A stretch of 64,000 nucleotides of DNA from Takakia lepidozioides (lineage: Eukaryota > Streptophyta > Takakiopsida > Takakiales > Takakiaceae): assembly GCA_030704615.1 (NCBI GenBank), contig CM060732.1, forward strand, positions 71,097,053-71,161,052. The letters run 5' to 3'. The translations under genes and the position numbers were made by a program. The notes beneath the pieces were generated by a model. It did no database searches, was not told the DNA's origin, and worked only from the letters and a program-made list of their open reading frames with translations. Of the stretch, positions 23,454 to 36,500 are shown piece by piece (positions within the stretch are counted from its first letter, which is position 1; each line of letters begins with the position of its first letter).

Positions 23454-26400
23454 ATGGTAGGGGTCATGAGCAAGCCACCCAAGCCTTCGTCAGTGCATAG
23501 CAGCTGTAAAAGTGACTATATCAGTGAAAAGAGCAGTCATGGGAGCGCTCGCAGCAAGTATTCAGTGGTCTACCTCTCTCTCTCTCTCTCTCAGACGTTG
23601 TTTGTTTGTTTGTTCCTTTCATTAACTCCTGAAGCTTCTTGTCTCACATAACTGTACGTCAAAAGTGTACCGCTTCAAACTAAACAAAAGCATCTGAAAG
23701 AAGTTACAGCACAATTTGCGATCGGCATGGATGCAGCTCTCTAAGACAAGTGATGTTGACGCTGAACTCTTTGGCAAGGAGATGTGGTGGTCCAAAGTTG
23801 CCCAGGTACCCTCAAAACTCGTGTCAGTGAGAAAAACAGGAAAGAGAGAGGGGAAAGAGAGAGGGGTTCCTCGTTCTTGTTATAAAGCACCATTTCATTT
23901 CATTTCATTTCTCTCCTGTCCCACAAGCTCTTTGAGAAAGAATAGATGTTCTTCACTTTTGATTTCCCCTGTTGTTCCTAACGCAAGTGGGGTTATAGTC
24001 AGTCTTGAAATTGAAGGTGAAGGGAGAGATAGAGAGAGATAGAGAGAGGACCAATAATGCTCAGAGAACTGATTCCAGGGTTCTGGATTCAAGAGCTTGT
24101 GTCCAGTAACGTAAGACTCCAAGATGAAGGCACCAACCTTTGATCGTGGTCGCGGCCTAAGTATCTTGTTTTTCTTAGCCAAAGTTTCATTTGATGAGTC
24201 CTTCCTGCTCTTACATCAAGAGCACACTAATAGAAGACTGAGAAAAGAAACATGGAATCATCAACCTTTTCAATTTGCAGCAGTGAGTTTGTAAGGGAGC
24301 AGGCAAGCAAATGTGAGGGGTGGGTGTTTTGAGTAAGCAACTGGCCACTTGGCTCACAGATCTTGCATTGTTTAGTCGTTCCAAAGGGTGCCACATGCTT
24401 TTCTGTTTGAGTCAGGATCTAGCATATCTAGAATTAGGTCACCGAAATGAGTGATTTCAACTCGTGCATTGGTGGAATCTCCCAAACAGAACAAGAAGGA
24501 AAAGAAGGGTGAGAAGCCTAAGAAGAAGGTGGATCCGAAATCCTCTAAAGCCAGCACCCCAGAGGATTCCGACACAGTCATCATCAGCAAGAGTGACATC
24601 AATCGAATTAAGGCCAGTATCATGACCGTACCATGCATATAAATTTGAAGGCCAGAAGAATGAGAGAGGAGAGTTCCAGAGTGTATTGGGAAGGAGTCTG
24701 ATGACACCGTCTTGTGGACCACAATTTATAGGCTAGAATAGTGAGTCAGGCTTAACATCTAAGTTAATACTACACACATTTTGTGTTTGAGACAAGCAGG
24801 AAAAATCCATCATATTGACTCCAGCAATCATAGAAGCAATGAACGCGGAGAAAGAGGCAGAGAGGGAACGCAAAAATGCTATCTCTAACCAACGGAAGGC
24901 CCTTATGTTGAAGGTACGCATTTCAAGGTGGTGTAAATCCAGTGATTGTCCCAAACTAGACATTTTTCAGCAAGCAAACTCTAACCTGAAAGCTTAAGCA
25001 TCTAATTAAGCAAGGATGATTGGAAGCATATTACAGGAGAACTGATGACTAAAGGGGTTGATAAGTTACAGTGATTCTTCCTACAAAATCTGGCCTTCAA
25101 TTGAAAAAAGGCCATTAACCCTGCCATAGGTGGAGTAGGACTTTGATTTTCTGTATGTGTGACCTAGTTTTCTTCGTTTCTCGCTTCAACATGAACTTCA
25201 AAATGAAATATGGAAGACCAATTTGAAGCCTTTGTGGAACACTGCCTGTCACCTGTCCCTCCATCCTTCTCCCTTTCAACTCGCTCCAACTGTCAGTGGG
25301 ATCTGTGGCCAAGGCCAGATTATGTCTCCCTGTGAAACTGGAGAGTAATACAGGTGGATAAGGCTCCTCAGCAGATGCCCTCTTTGTGGGGCGTTGAGTC
25401 AACAGTCAATGTCGTGTGCACTCCATCCCTCTGCTACTCTGTACCTCTCAACCAAGCCACCACTTAAGGGTTTTATCTGTTGGACTGAGGACTGCAATCA
25501 AGTAAGAAATCTCTTAGGTGGTAGCGCCCCTGTGGCTTCTGTGGAGCTTTGTGCATCCGTCACAATTTCCTGGTATCATTATCGAGGCCATAAATGTGTA
25601 TCTGAATTTACATACCGCACCTCAAAGAGCACATGATGATAGAATGGCAGGCTGACTGTGGGGTTGGTACAGTTGGAAGCTGAGCGAAAGAAGAAGAGCG
25701 GACCCATGTCTGATACAGAAGTGCTGAAACGCCAAAATGATGCCATGTAAACCATTGTCATCCTCAATAGTAAAATCCTGTAGGGGTGATTTCCACTAGC
25801 GACAGATGAGAAACCTATGCACGTGGGTGACCTCCCAGCAACTGCCTGTGCCTCTAGATGCTTGGGTACATAAGCCCTTGTAATAGGTGATTGAATAACG
25901 TGGGCGGCAGATGACCTGTCAGATGCTGTATGAGGATTTTGGTGGGCCTTGACAGGTAGGATTTTTCAGTCTAAAGGGTTGATCTGATCCTTCTTCCATT
26001 AAAATCCAAATGGTAGCTTTGTTGCGACTAATTACCTGGAGAATCACAATGGGTGGGCATGGGAATGGGCAGGATTTTGGAGGAGGCCGTGAAATCCTTC
26101 GAGGAGAGATTGGATGATGTCAAAGAAATGAATCAACTTTGTACTTACGCCAGATGTGTTACACTTCGCGATGGACAGAAGGGAGATAAGGTATGGGTGT
26201 CCTTGTGTTTGTGTATCTATACCAAAGGAGACAGAAGAGGTGGAAAGATGAGTGGGATCAACTTACTAACCTGGTCTCGTTGGCACAGCAAAAAAGATAT
26301 GATGACGAGAAAGAGGAAAAGATGAAGACCCACCTCATGATGGAGGAGGCCCGGAAGAAGCTGATAGAGTTTTACGACAGGAAAGAAGCCATCAAGAAGG

Positions 26401-29400
26401 AGCAGCGCTATGCTGGGGCAGCTGTCATCCGCCAACAAATTGCGGTACTGACTTTCAAAGTCCAGTCTCTAGCCTGTGCTGTTTGCGCTTCTGTTTGACA
26501 AACTGCCACTTTCTCTCCTACTACTGCCAAATTTTGGAGGTCATTGGAATTAAAAAAAACTCTCGCATCTGTCTTACCAGTTTGAAATGCTGTATGGCAG
26601 GACTTCCAACACTTCCTGTGAATGCCTATGGTGTACCCTTAGAGGCATTGTTCCCTGGGGTCAAAAACCCTGGTGGAGCCAGTCGTTGGGTCTTACCTGC
26701 CAGGGTATGTCTCACACCAAAAGAGAGGGAAAGAGGAGTGGGAAGGTGTTCAAGAATGCACCTTTTCTACACTGTAAACAGGAGACCATAACCATACAGA
26801 CATTTGCTAAGTTACAGCTGCTTAGGTGACTGAAATATCCCATCAGAAAAAGCATCCTGAATTTACCTGAACATCCTTGAGGTACTATTATGCATTTTCA
26901 ACCATGATAATCAATTTTCTCTTCTGGAATGAAAAGTTCAGCCCCTGGAGCTCTGAAGCTCAAAGTAAGGATCCTGTATAATAGGGCTCTACTTACTTGT
27001 AGAGGCAGTTGCCAACAATCATTCTAAGGAACTTTGTTTTGACCCGAAACAAATGCTTTGTTTGAAAAGGCTCTAAGGGAACTTTTCAATCGAGGTGCAA
27101 CACTAGTATGAAGCTCAGTATAAAAGCTTTAGATTCTGTTGCAACCTTTGTGAAGCTTAAAGGCTTTAGGCATTTAGCTTTGTCTCTCCTTGTTTGTTAT
27201 CTGTGTCATTTGATGTAAAACCCTGTGAGGACATGGATACCAGTTATGCATTCATGTAGAGAGCATAAACACTGGCTGTTTCATGAGCAAATCCTACCGT
27301 GTTCACACTGGACAGTATAATGAAACCCAACGGATGATTGCGGACGAGGCCAAAGTGCAAGAAGGGAAGAAAATAAAGAGAGAGATTCAACGGAATATTG
27401 ATGAGGACAATAGAAAGGCTGAGGCCAAGAGGTTGGCAGGTGTTGCCTTCATGAAGGATATGATCAAGGAGAACGAAGAGGCAGAGGTGGCAAAAAAAGA
27501 GGTCAGATCCTAACCAAAGAAGGTCATCTTCTTAAATAAAATTGTTATTGCAATCCAGGTCGTGATTAAAATACTGCTGTAGCTGGGAACGTCCAATGGT
27601 CAGGCAGTCTTCTGACCCGTCTTTTCTGTTCAGATGTTCCAGTCAACCCCCAACAAGGTTTCATGGCCTGAAAGCACCAGCAAAACTGACTAGAAGCACC
27701 ATACAATAAGCTGTTTCAGTGTAGGTCTTAATGATGAATACCGATGTGAAATGTTGCTGATTGATCATTGATATTCTAGATATGTAGAAGTAACTCCAAT
27801 CTTGGTTGAGTTGTTTGCAGGCAAAACTTTTTGAGTTACTTGAAGATGAAAAGCGGAAGGCATACAGTCATGAAAAGGTTATGCGAGAGCAGGCCTACCA
27901 TGAGGAGGTTGAAAACATAAAGAAAGAGAGGGAACTGGAGACGGCAAGGCTCCGGGCACTGCAAGAGAAGGCATCTGACAAAATGGGTGTACTTGACGAG
28001 CTTCGTTCACAGCGCATTCAGGCATGCTCATTCAACTAGTATCCTTCTTTTTGCCCTATCCCTAATACCTGTCGTAGGATGAGATTAATTTGTGAATGAT
28101 CGCGTGAACTAAGGAATTCCATGCACAAGCTGAGTGGATGAGCTGTCATGTAACCATCTGCAAAATGTGGCCATTTGACTCTTTTGCCAAATTTGTAGAA
28201 TGCAGAAAAACCAGAAGATCTGAGCATTTGCCAAATAGCAGACACATCCTACTTCATTCCAGTGACTTCAATATGAAGCATCAGCTCAAAACTAACAATA
28301 AGAACATGGGAAGCAATATCTGTGATTGAATGCCTAAATCTCATGAATTGTGAGAGCTCATCCAATTTAGTAATGTAGGAACTATGCAGCTCCTGACAAA
28401 CTAGAATTGGCTTTGGCCTGCAAACTGTAGTCAAGAAAATTGACAATCTTTGGCAGTCATTGTATCAATTGGATGTTTGGCAGGGGAAGAGTGCTCGATT
28501 TGCACTCTCAACTGGAAATATGCTTATGTCTATCATGTTGGAAAAAAGATGCCACCCACTGACATTTAACATGGTCTGTGAACTGCATGCAGGAGGCTCA
28601 TGAGAGGGAGTGGCGGGAGAAGGAGCATGCAGAGGCTGAAAAGATTCGGCTGATGAATGAGGACCTTGCCATGGCACGTGAGCAACAGAAGATCATGAAA
28701 ATGAAGGAGCTCGCTGATATGGTACTTTTCCATTGACATTATTTGGGGTATACTTTGGGACTCAAAAGACATTCATTCAAAAGCCACCAAAGATGTTGCT
28801 TTATTGAGTCATAAATGGAAAAAATTGAGTATGCTGAAAAGATGAAAGCCAACCAAGTCAGGTAATGTCCTGTGATGATGACTACCCACAACCAGCACCC
28901 ATCCAGAGTTGATCTCAGTTCCCAAAAATGGGCAGGAGATTAAAAGACTATATCAAAACCTCGTTCATTTGAAAACAGGGCCACGTAAAGTTTCTTAGTT
29001 GTTGACTTTAAAATAGTTGCATCACCTGGGAAGAAAACTCTATGGTGACCTCCTGAATGTTTTCAGTCTGTCCGTACCTTACTCTTATGCTGGGATATGG
29101 CAGGCGTTGAGGGAGCAAATTGAGTTCTACAAGATAATTGCATTGCAAAAGGAACAGATGGCGAAGGCCACAGCTGAGGCTGAGATCCTGCACAAATCAA
29201 ACATGAAGCACCGCACTGAAATTTTGGGGCAAATAAGAAAGAAGGAGGAACTGCGGGCTCTTGCCGTTAAGGAGAAATTTGCTGAGGGTGAGAGGCTGAA
29301 GCAGCAGATGAGAGTTGAAAAATTGCGGTTAGAGCAAATCAAGCAGCGGAAAGTCAAGGAGTTGGAGAAGGATGGGGTCCCTCCCAAGTACATGGTTGAT

Positions 29401-29430
29401 CTTCTCAAGAAAAAGCTTGGTGTCCATTGA
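23454..29430 (+). CDS. CFAP45: Cilia- and flagella-associated protein 45 (CFAP45/CCDC19)
   Basis: CFAP45 is a coiled-coil microtubule inner protein of axonemal doublets in motile cilia; in a land plant it would act in sperm flagella. Exons read: 23454-23564, 23737-23805, 24490-24627, 24800-24913, 25673-25746, 26073-26190, 26289-26444, 27316-27501, 27821-28021, 28593-28721, 29104-29430, all phase-consistent, about 540 residues (the human protein is about 550). Landmarks in order match the family: DVDAELFG near the N-terminus, VIISKSDINRIKAS, RCVTLRDGQ, EMEKx-like MMEEARKKLIEFYDRKEAIK, ELETARLRALQEKASD, EREWREKEHAEAEK, REQIEFYK, and the terminal KVKELEKDGVPPKYMVDLLKK. Exon 7 aligns to the human segment without gaps when started at the gttggcacag acceptor. 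An exon of about 25 codons expected between 26444 and 27316 was not found. Intron 9 uses a GC donor. Start could be Met at 23454 or 23466. Confidence 0.88.
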
Positions 29431-30549
29431 CCAAAGGTGCATTTCAACATTATTCTGGGGCAGCAGTCATGCCCTTGCATGTAAAATTCTTGGCGAGATC
29501 AAATTTAGCATTGAGATCCATCGGTCATTTCTAGCTCTGAAAGGGTTGTTGTATAGATGTGGACTCATGTTCCATTCAGTTTATATTCAAGCTTCATGTA
29601 ATTTCAGTGATTCAGCCTTTGGACCATACACATCAGTGATGGCTAGTAGTGTGTTTGTTTGATACTATTAGTATTCACAGAAAAATGAAGTTACTTGGAA
29701 TATAAAATCCACAACTTTTTTCTAGTCCTTACTCCTCCACCAAGCGCTGAAATAACCGTTTACATTTTTCATTACTGGCAAGGCTCAGTAACTATGGTGG
29801 GTCTCCAGGGAAATGTTCTCCAACAGTGAAACTATTTATCCGAAAACATCACTTTATGTTTGCTGGCTGTATGGCAACTTCCAATGGACAGTGTGATTCA
29901 ATTCACTTGCTTTGGAATGAACACAACTCATCAACCCATCTAAGAAGCAGGGGCTCAAAAATGTAATTCCAACAGCAATTGAGCAGTACAAACCAATCCC
30001 ATTTTCCACTTACAATTTAGACATTGAGAACGTAATAAGGTCTACCCTGCAAAGAGAGTACAGGAGATGTACAGAAGTGGGGTCCAATACAACATGTATG
30101 CCTTCCTCCAGTAGTCAAGGAAAAAAGAGTACTTTACTTGCAGAAAGTATTGGGCAAGTATAAAGGCAATAAGTGCTTGCCTCCAAGCCCCAACATCCAA
30201 GGTTGATCCAGACAAACAACCTAATTACTGCTTCTGAACTGTGGCTATTTCTCTTGCTATGGCTACTTGGGCCAGAGCCCTTCCTCCCCTCTACATCATC
30301 TCTTCCTCCTTCCCTCCATCACACCCCTTGTAGCACAATGACAGTAGCCAACCAAAACTGGATTGATATACAGACCTGTAATTATGACTCAATTATCGAC
30401 TTTCATAAGAGTCTCTGCAGGTCCTGGCGCTCGCCTTTAGAGTATCATGTTTGGTTAGGGCTTCAGAAGATTGTCCAAAATTGGGGTTAACATCACAGAG
30501 GCAAACATTAGTTTACCATGGGGTGGAGTCAACTTCTCAGTCACGCTGG
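29431..30549. other. Region between convergent CFAP45 and syntaxin genes
   Basis: This holds the 3' UTRs of the two genes. No other coding signal is convincing. A short aatgaaatgaaatgaaatgg motif lies just beyond, at 30760-30780, inside a syntaxin intron; similar catttcatttcatttcattt occurs at 23890-23910. Confidence 0.5.
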
Positions 30550-32409
30550 CTATGCGGATTTTATGCTCTTGGCAATGGGAATCACAATGATCATGAGCAA
30601 AATCAAGAGCAAGATAATGCCAATACAAATCCATTTGCGTCTGTTTCTCTGGTGGCTCTTTGCAGCCTTCAATTGGGTTGTGCCTCTCTCCACGTATGAG
30701 GCTGCACTATTTACCTGCCAAGAGATCAACATATTCAGTGACCCTGGACAGTGGAAAGAGAATGAAATGAAATGAAATGGTGCTTTATAACGTCTGCGGA
30801 AAGCTCATAGAGCTTATGGGACAAAATGGAAGAAAACATGAGAAAGGAAACAAAACCAGAGCCGAAGATAAAAACTATTGCTCAAGTGATTGTCTAAGGG
30901 TGAGTGCCTCCTGCAGGTAAGCTGCCAAGCATTTCTGATCTTCATAGTGGAAGACTTCAGTTAGAGATTGGGTTCCACGGAATAGAGATCCAGGTCTCCC
31001 AGCTGCAGAAACTGGCGTAAGATTTCACCTATGTTGGGAAGAATATCATTGATTTTGAATTACCTGCGACTCAATGTCATTTAGCTGCTCACCCTGAGCC
31101 TCAACCAGCACTGCCATGTCCAGAAAAACCTGGTGCAATTCCAGCAAACTCTTCTCAATTTCCTTCACAGCATCATGCCTTTCCTGAATCTCACGGATGG
31201 TTTCAAGAATCTGTCCACGCCCCTGCTCATGGATGGCTTTCTGCAGAAAGTTCTCACTCTCTCCAGTCTCAATAATCTGTTCAATCGTCTCTTCATCTGC
31301 CTTCTGCCCTGTGATGGTGTAGTATCTACACCAAAAAACAGAAATGGAAACAATGATTGCATAACTTCCAGCATGCTTAAGTAAAATGAACGTGATCACT
31401 TAAAACACATGAGCCGAACCACACATACTAGTCCATGAATGCTTGAGCAAAAAATGGAATGTAGTGACATGCTTTAGGGACTGGACACCTCAAGACGATG
31501 CAACAATGCAAGTCACCTGCGTTCGATGGTCTCTCTGTATTCCCCCATGATCCTTTGCCTGAGTATCTGGAAATCCCCCATTAAGTCTTTCAACTTCTTT
31601 CTGAGAGTGTTAGTGATCGAGCTCCGAGTGCGGTCTGTTGGGGTCCCCTCCCCACATCCAGGAACTCTTCTGCTGGCCATGTTGGCTCTGTCAAGATCTT
31701 CCAGCTTGCCTCTGATGGTTCTGGCAACTTTATTGACCTGCTCAGAAGTTAATCAAATTGATGTTAATGTACTTTAGAACTGCAGGAGTACATGCTGCTG
31801 TCATGAGTGGGCTTCCAACTACAATATTCGAGGCACGAAAACGTGGTAGAATGAGGTATGAACTTACACCAGATCGCTGTTCTGAGCCGATTTCAATCAA
31901 AGGAAATTCACTTTGTCCAGGGGAGCCCCCAGGACGCAACAGACACAACCAGAACACCTCCCTAGAGAAAGCAAAGAAAATTCATACCACTCCGTTTGGA
32001 CATCAGGTGGATGACTCTAAATGCCAGGCTTCTCAAAACGAAACCAATATCAGCAACCTTGCTCCTCTCACAAGCCTCTAGAAAGCAGAAATGTCGATAA
32101 GATGTGTCGAGGTAAAAAGGTGGTGCTAACCAGTTCAACGTCTTTATCCATGCGATCTCTCAGGGCCTTCATAGTCTGTGCCTTGTGAACTGTCTTGCTC
32201 TCCTCGTTCGCATCTTGAAGCTTCTGAAGGAGTTCCTTGATCCTTTCCATCTCACTTTTAATCTGCCCTACATCCTCAAAGAATCGACCAAGGTTCTTCT
32301 CCGCATCCACATCTATGTGTTGGCCCATCTCCACGTCACGTAAAGCATCCCGCTTAAGATCCACATAGTTCATCCCTTGAGAGAAAGATTTTGAAAGAAG
32401 ATCGTTCAT
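30550..32409 (-). CDS. Plasma-membrane-type syntaxin (Qa-SNARE, SYP13/SYP1 group)
   Basis: A t-SNARE that drives vesicle fusion at the plasma membrane. Exons 32131-32409, 31517-31737, 31064-31325 and 30550-30714 join in phases 0, 2, 0 to give 308 residues, the usual SYP1 length. Start [10 protein letters not shown] is the family's conserved beginning; an upstream in-frame Met (32430) is less likely. The Habc region includes [16 protein letters not shown], the linker has [14 protein letters not shown], and the SNARE motif runs QEIQ-type [36 protein letters not shown] with the central Gln (the zero-layer Q) in EAQGEQ, ending [17 protein letters not shown] single C-terminal membrane anchor follows: [20 protein letters not shown]. 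All splice sites are canonical. It is head-to-head with the ISE2 gene. Confidence 0.93.
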
Positions 32410-33545
32410 GGTAGCGACCTTCTGCCCCAATGCAGTCTCACTGTGCTGATCGCAAACACACTGTGACAGGGAGTGGAGAAACGATCCTCCTTAATATCTG
32501 CGCACAAGCGAATGAGACGGTGGTTAGTAAAAACACGGGAAGTTATGTGCAACCCACAGGATGCAAATAAACCACGAGACTCCGTACCTGCGGAAAAGGC
32601 GAAACGGACAAGAGAGGGAGAGACCATCGAAACAGAGAGATAAGTCACAGGGCTACAAGAGCGTAGCACAGAGGATCAGACAATACGTGGGTGAATCTCA
32701 ATGTAAGCGTGTTAAGACATGGAGGGCATCAATGGGGGTGATACACGACTTCGTGGACCACAACGATGTCTCTGGAATTTTCACAGAAAAAAACCCAAGA
32801 GAAAACGTCCAAATGCAGATTGTACCTGAGCTCTCGCGGAAAATTTCTCCAGTCTTGTTGAATTCCACCTGCGAATGCAAACCCTAGGGGATACTCTAAG
32901 TAAGATGCAAAGGCCCGCAGCGACAGAGCGCAGGAAGAAAGAAGGTCAGACATGCACGAGCAGCTAGCAGCGAGCAGCGGGGTTTTGAACTACCCGCGCC
33001 CAACGGCTTCCCTGACCGGCTGGCCCGGTCGCTCCCATTTCAAATTGCGGCCAGAGGATTGGCGGCGCATGAAATAATGCCGGTCATTCCGTTATGCGCA
33101 AATTATAGTTATAATTATAATTATAATTATTCTTCAGCGTTTTTTTTATTGGCGAATTTTCGCCAGATTTCGAAAGTAAAATGGAATATTCTGTCGCAAA
33201 TCCCCTGTTTTTTCATGGATGAAATCTCCAAGTTTCTCCATATAAGAATAAATGATGGATGATTTCGCCAAATATGGATGATATAAATGGATTATGATAT
33301 ACCTGTGGATGAATTTAAGTGGATGAACAGAATGTACCGCTATTTTCTGCAAAACTCTGTAGCCACTCGTGCTGTCTCCCAAACTATTTGTTTTTTCAAA
33401 TTTCGGACTCCCCTGTTACTAAAAAACAAAACAAAAAACAAAACAAATTATATATATATTTTAATAATGTTCATCTCCCTCCTCTCGACTCTCGACTCTG
33501 TTTCCAGGAGGAGTGAAGGGGAGCTCCAAACCCTAAACCCTGGCT
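32410..33545. promoter_or_regulatory. Head-to-head intergenic region of syntaxin and ISE2 genes
   Basis: About 1.1 kb separates the two start codons. The syntaxin leader may contain an intron (acctgc donor-like and ctgcag sites around 32.5-32.6 kb on -). 32985-33070 is GC-rich, then 33104-33130 is a (aattat)n simple repeat and 33420-33450 an A-rich aaaacaaaacaaa repeat. 33475-33535 is pyrimidine-rich upstream of the ISE2 ATG. Confidence 0.4.
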
Positions 33546-36500
33546 ATGGCGCCGGCGTCGTGCTGGGGGCAGCCAGCGTCGTGCCAGGGCATCCCATTAG
33601 TGGTCCATTCACCTCCTGTTTCTGCGAAGGGTGTTAAATTTTCACATCGCGTTCAGTACCTGGGAAGCCAGCGAAGTTGCAGAATTAGAAGGTATCGGTT
33701 GTATCAATGCCCTAGGAAAATAGAGAGGGCTTTCTCTGGTAGTATTTCAATATGGAAAGGATTGCATTGCACCTTTGGAAGCCAAGGGGGCGGGAACGGG
33801 CGAGGGTTAGTGTTTTTGAATGAGATTCATGTGTCTCACGCACGGAGAGTTAAGTGGATTTTGAATCCGGAGCCTTACGGAAGCAGCGATGGAAGCAGAA
33901 GGATTGAAACGGACGATGTTGCTTTTACTTCTCCCGATGTGAGGGAGCCGCTAGACGAAGTTAATGAGATTTCAACTAGCATCCACTCAGTGCCCATAGA
34001 TGACGATGCAGCCAGCAAACAGGATGTCGAAGTTCTGTACATTGATGAAGCTGAACCAGGTGTTGTAGATGGTAATTACAGCGAGGAGGTAGCTCAATCT
34101 TGTCACCAAGGGGCAGGTTCTGGACTTGAGGATGGAAGGAATGGAGATGAAAGCAACAAACCATTGTCTTTGGGAGACGGTCTCCTGAATGAAACCAAAA
34201 TAAGCCGACTGACGGAGCTTTGTGCTCGAGTGCAAGCAAGTGACAAGTTCACAGTGACTTCGCGAGACATTGCGGCCCTGTACGACTTTCCGTTTGACAA
34301 GTTCCAAGTAAGAAAGTACTGGATACTAACCCCTATTCCTCTCTAAGTTTTACCCTGCAGCTATCTGCAGGTCGCTCTCATATGTTTTCCAGGTTCCCCT
34401 ATGAGACAATCGCTAAACACCTTAAACCCTTCAGTCATGCTGTCCAATTAACCTCAAACTCTAAGCCGACGAGAAAGTTATTAGCTTTCTTCTTGCCAAC
34501 GAGCAATATAGCTCCCTACAGACTAGCACTGTAAGGCACAACGCCCATAGACAGGGCTATAGGTGGTTGCGCTACCAAAATTTGTACCAAGTCTTGAGAG
34601 GAAGTTATTAGATGGTAGTTTCAGAAATTATCAAAATGGAAGGAGTTCATGTTTTGGGCCTCTTGCAACTATAAAATGTTGGATCTCGAAATGACTTGGA
34701 AGGTGTAATGAATTGATTATGCTTCCTTGCAGAGAATGGCCATAGATGGCTTTCTGAAAGGGTCATCATTAGTGGTATGTGCACCAACTAGTAGTGGCAA
34801 GACACTCATAGCAGAAGCTGCAGCTGCAGCAACTCTAGCCAGGGGGAAGCGACTATTGTATACGACTCCACTCAAGGCATTGTCCAATCAAAAACTGCGT
34901 GATTTCCGGTAATTGACACATTGTGTTTTTAATAGACAATTTGCAGCATTTTCACCTGGAACCTACAGCAATGCTGACCTCATGAACACTGCAGTATACT
35001 TTAAAGCCTAGTGGTTCACATGGGCACAAGGTGGGAGTTGGACAGTCCTTGATCCTCTTCATCGGCTTCAGTTTCCATTTGTTTTGCTGTAGTTTTGACA
35101 TGAGATGTTTTTGAAGTGGTTTGATGTATGTTGTGGGCAATCACTAAGATTTGCATGGCTTGTGGTGCAGGGAATTGTTTGGAGAGACAAGTGTAGGGCT
35201 TCTTACAGGTGATGCTGCCGTGAATAGGGAAGCGCCCATTTTGATCATGACCACAGAGATATTGCGAAACATGTTTTACGAAAGGTGTTGCATTCTGGTC
35301 CTTTTGTGTAGCTTGACATGGGGGTGTGTTTTTGGTAATTTAGTTTGGCTCACTTGGTGCTACTTTCTATTGGTGGCCTTGTTAGGTTATATAGTTTATA
35401 GGAAGGTTTAGTGGAGTTAGGGTGTGTAATGCAAAGGGGTGGCAATAAAGGCTTGGTCCACATGAATTTCATAACATATGCTGTGAAGCAGTGCATCTAT
35501 TTAGGAGCACAAGAAAAGCTGCTGGAACATGTAAGCAAGCTTCCTATTATGCACTCACAGCATCACAGACAAATTCTTGCAGTATGTGGAGGCATGAGCC
35601 ATTGGTTTTCTTTGTAGCCAGACTGCACTCTCTGATGAGTCCTAGTGACAGTTATGCCCTCCTCTGCCCTTGTTGTGGAGGTCATTTTGTCCAATACTAC
35701 TGAGGCATGCAGATATGTGACCACTGAAGTGACCACATTGGTTAGAATGCTTGTGGTGGTGACTTGAGATATTGGACTTTGACATGCTGTTGGCAGTGGG
35801 GGGAGAATAGACAGTGGGGGCCGGCTCATGGATGTGGATGTTGTGGTGCTGGATGAAGTGCATTACCTCAGCGACATTTCACGTGGTACAGTTTGGGAGG
35901 AGACGGTATGCTTCCAGTCTGTTCCTCTCCCCTCTCAGATATCTTGTACCTAGGTGGTTGGTCCTGTTTTGGACCCTATATTCAAGACTCCCCCATGGAG
36001 CTGTGAAAGAAGCCATGGGGTACGTAGCTATAAAAGTCTTCACAGATTAGAGTCCCCCTCCACGCAGCCCCCCCCCCCACCCAACAATTTATTTGATTAT
36101 ATCCTCCTAAAGCTTTCATGATGAAATATGTTCCCTCTGGCATGGTACATTGAGGGGTGGTATAGGTCCCTTTATGCAGTTATTTAGCTCTATTTGATCA
36201 AATTCACTTTATCTGAGTTGGTTGTGAACATGGTGTGCAGAGGAAACTTCACTGTTCTGCTTTGCAAGTCTAGTGCACGGATGGCCCAAGCCAGAGAGAT
36301 GCCATATTATTGTATTTGACCTTCTGACGGGCTCCTGTGCTTCACATTGATGTGGCCATGATATGCAGGTAATTTACTGTCCCAAGAAAGTGCAGCTTAT
36401 CTGCCTCTCTGCCACTGTTGCCAACCCAGACGAATTAGCTGGATGGATTGCCCAGGTTGTTATGATGTTTCTCTGTTTCTTTTTCTCCTCGTTCTTCTGA

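Noticed and set aside
26041-26290. CFAP45 exon 7 starting at the ggagacag acceptor (26233)
   Set aside because: It stays open, but starting at the later gttggcacag acceptor (26289) gives an exact-length match to the family.
31526-32887. Plus-strand ORFs across the syntaxin gene
   Set aside because: They are shadows of the - strand exons, which carry the clear SNARE sequence.
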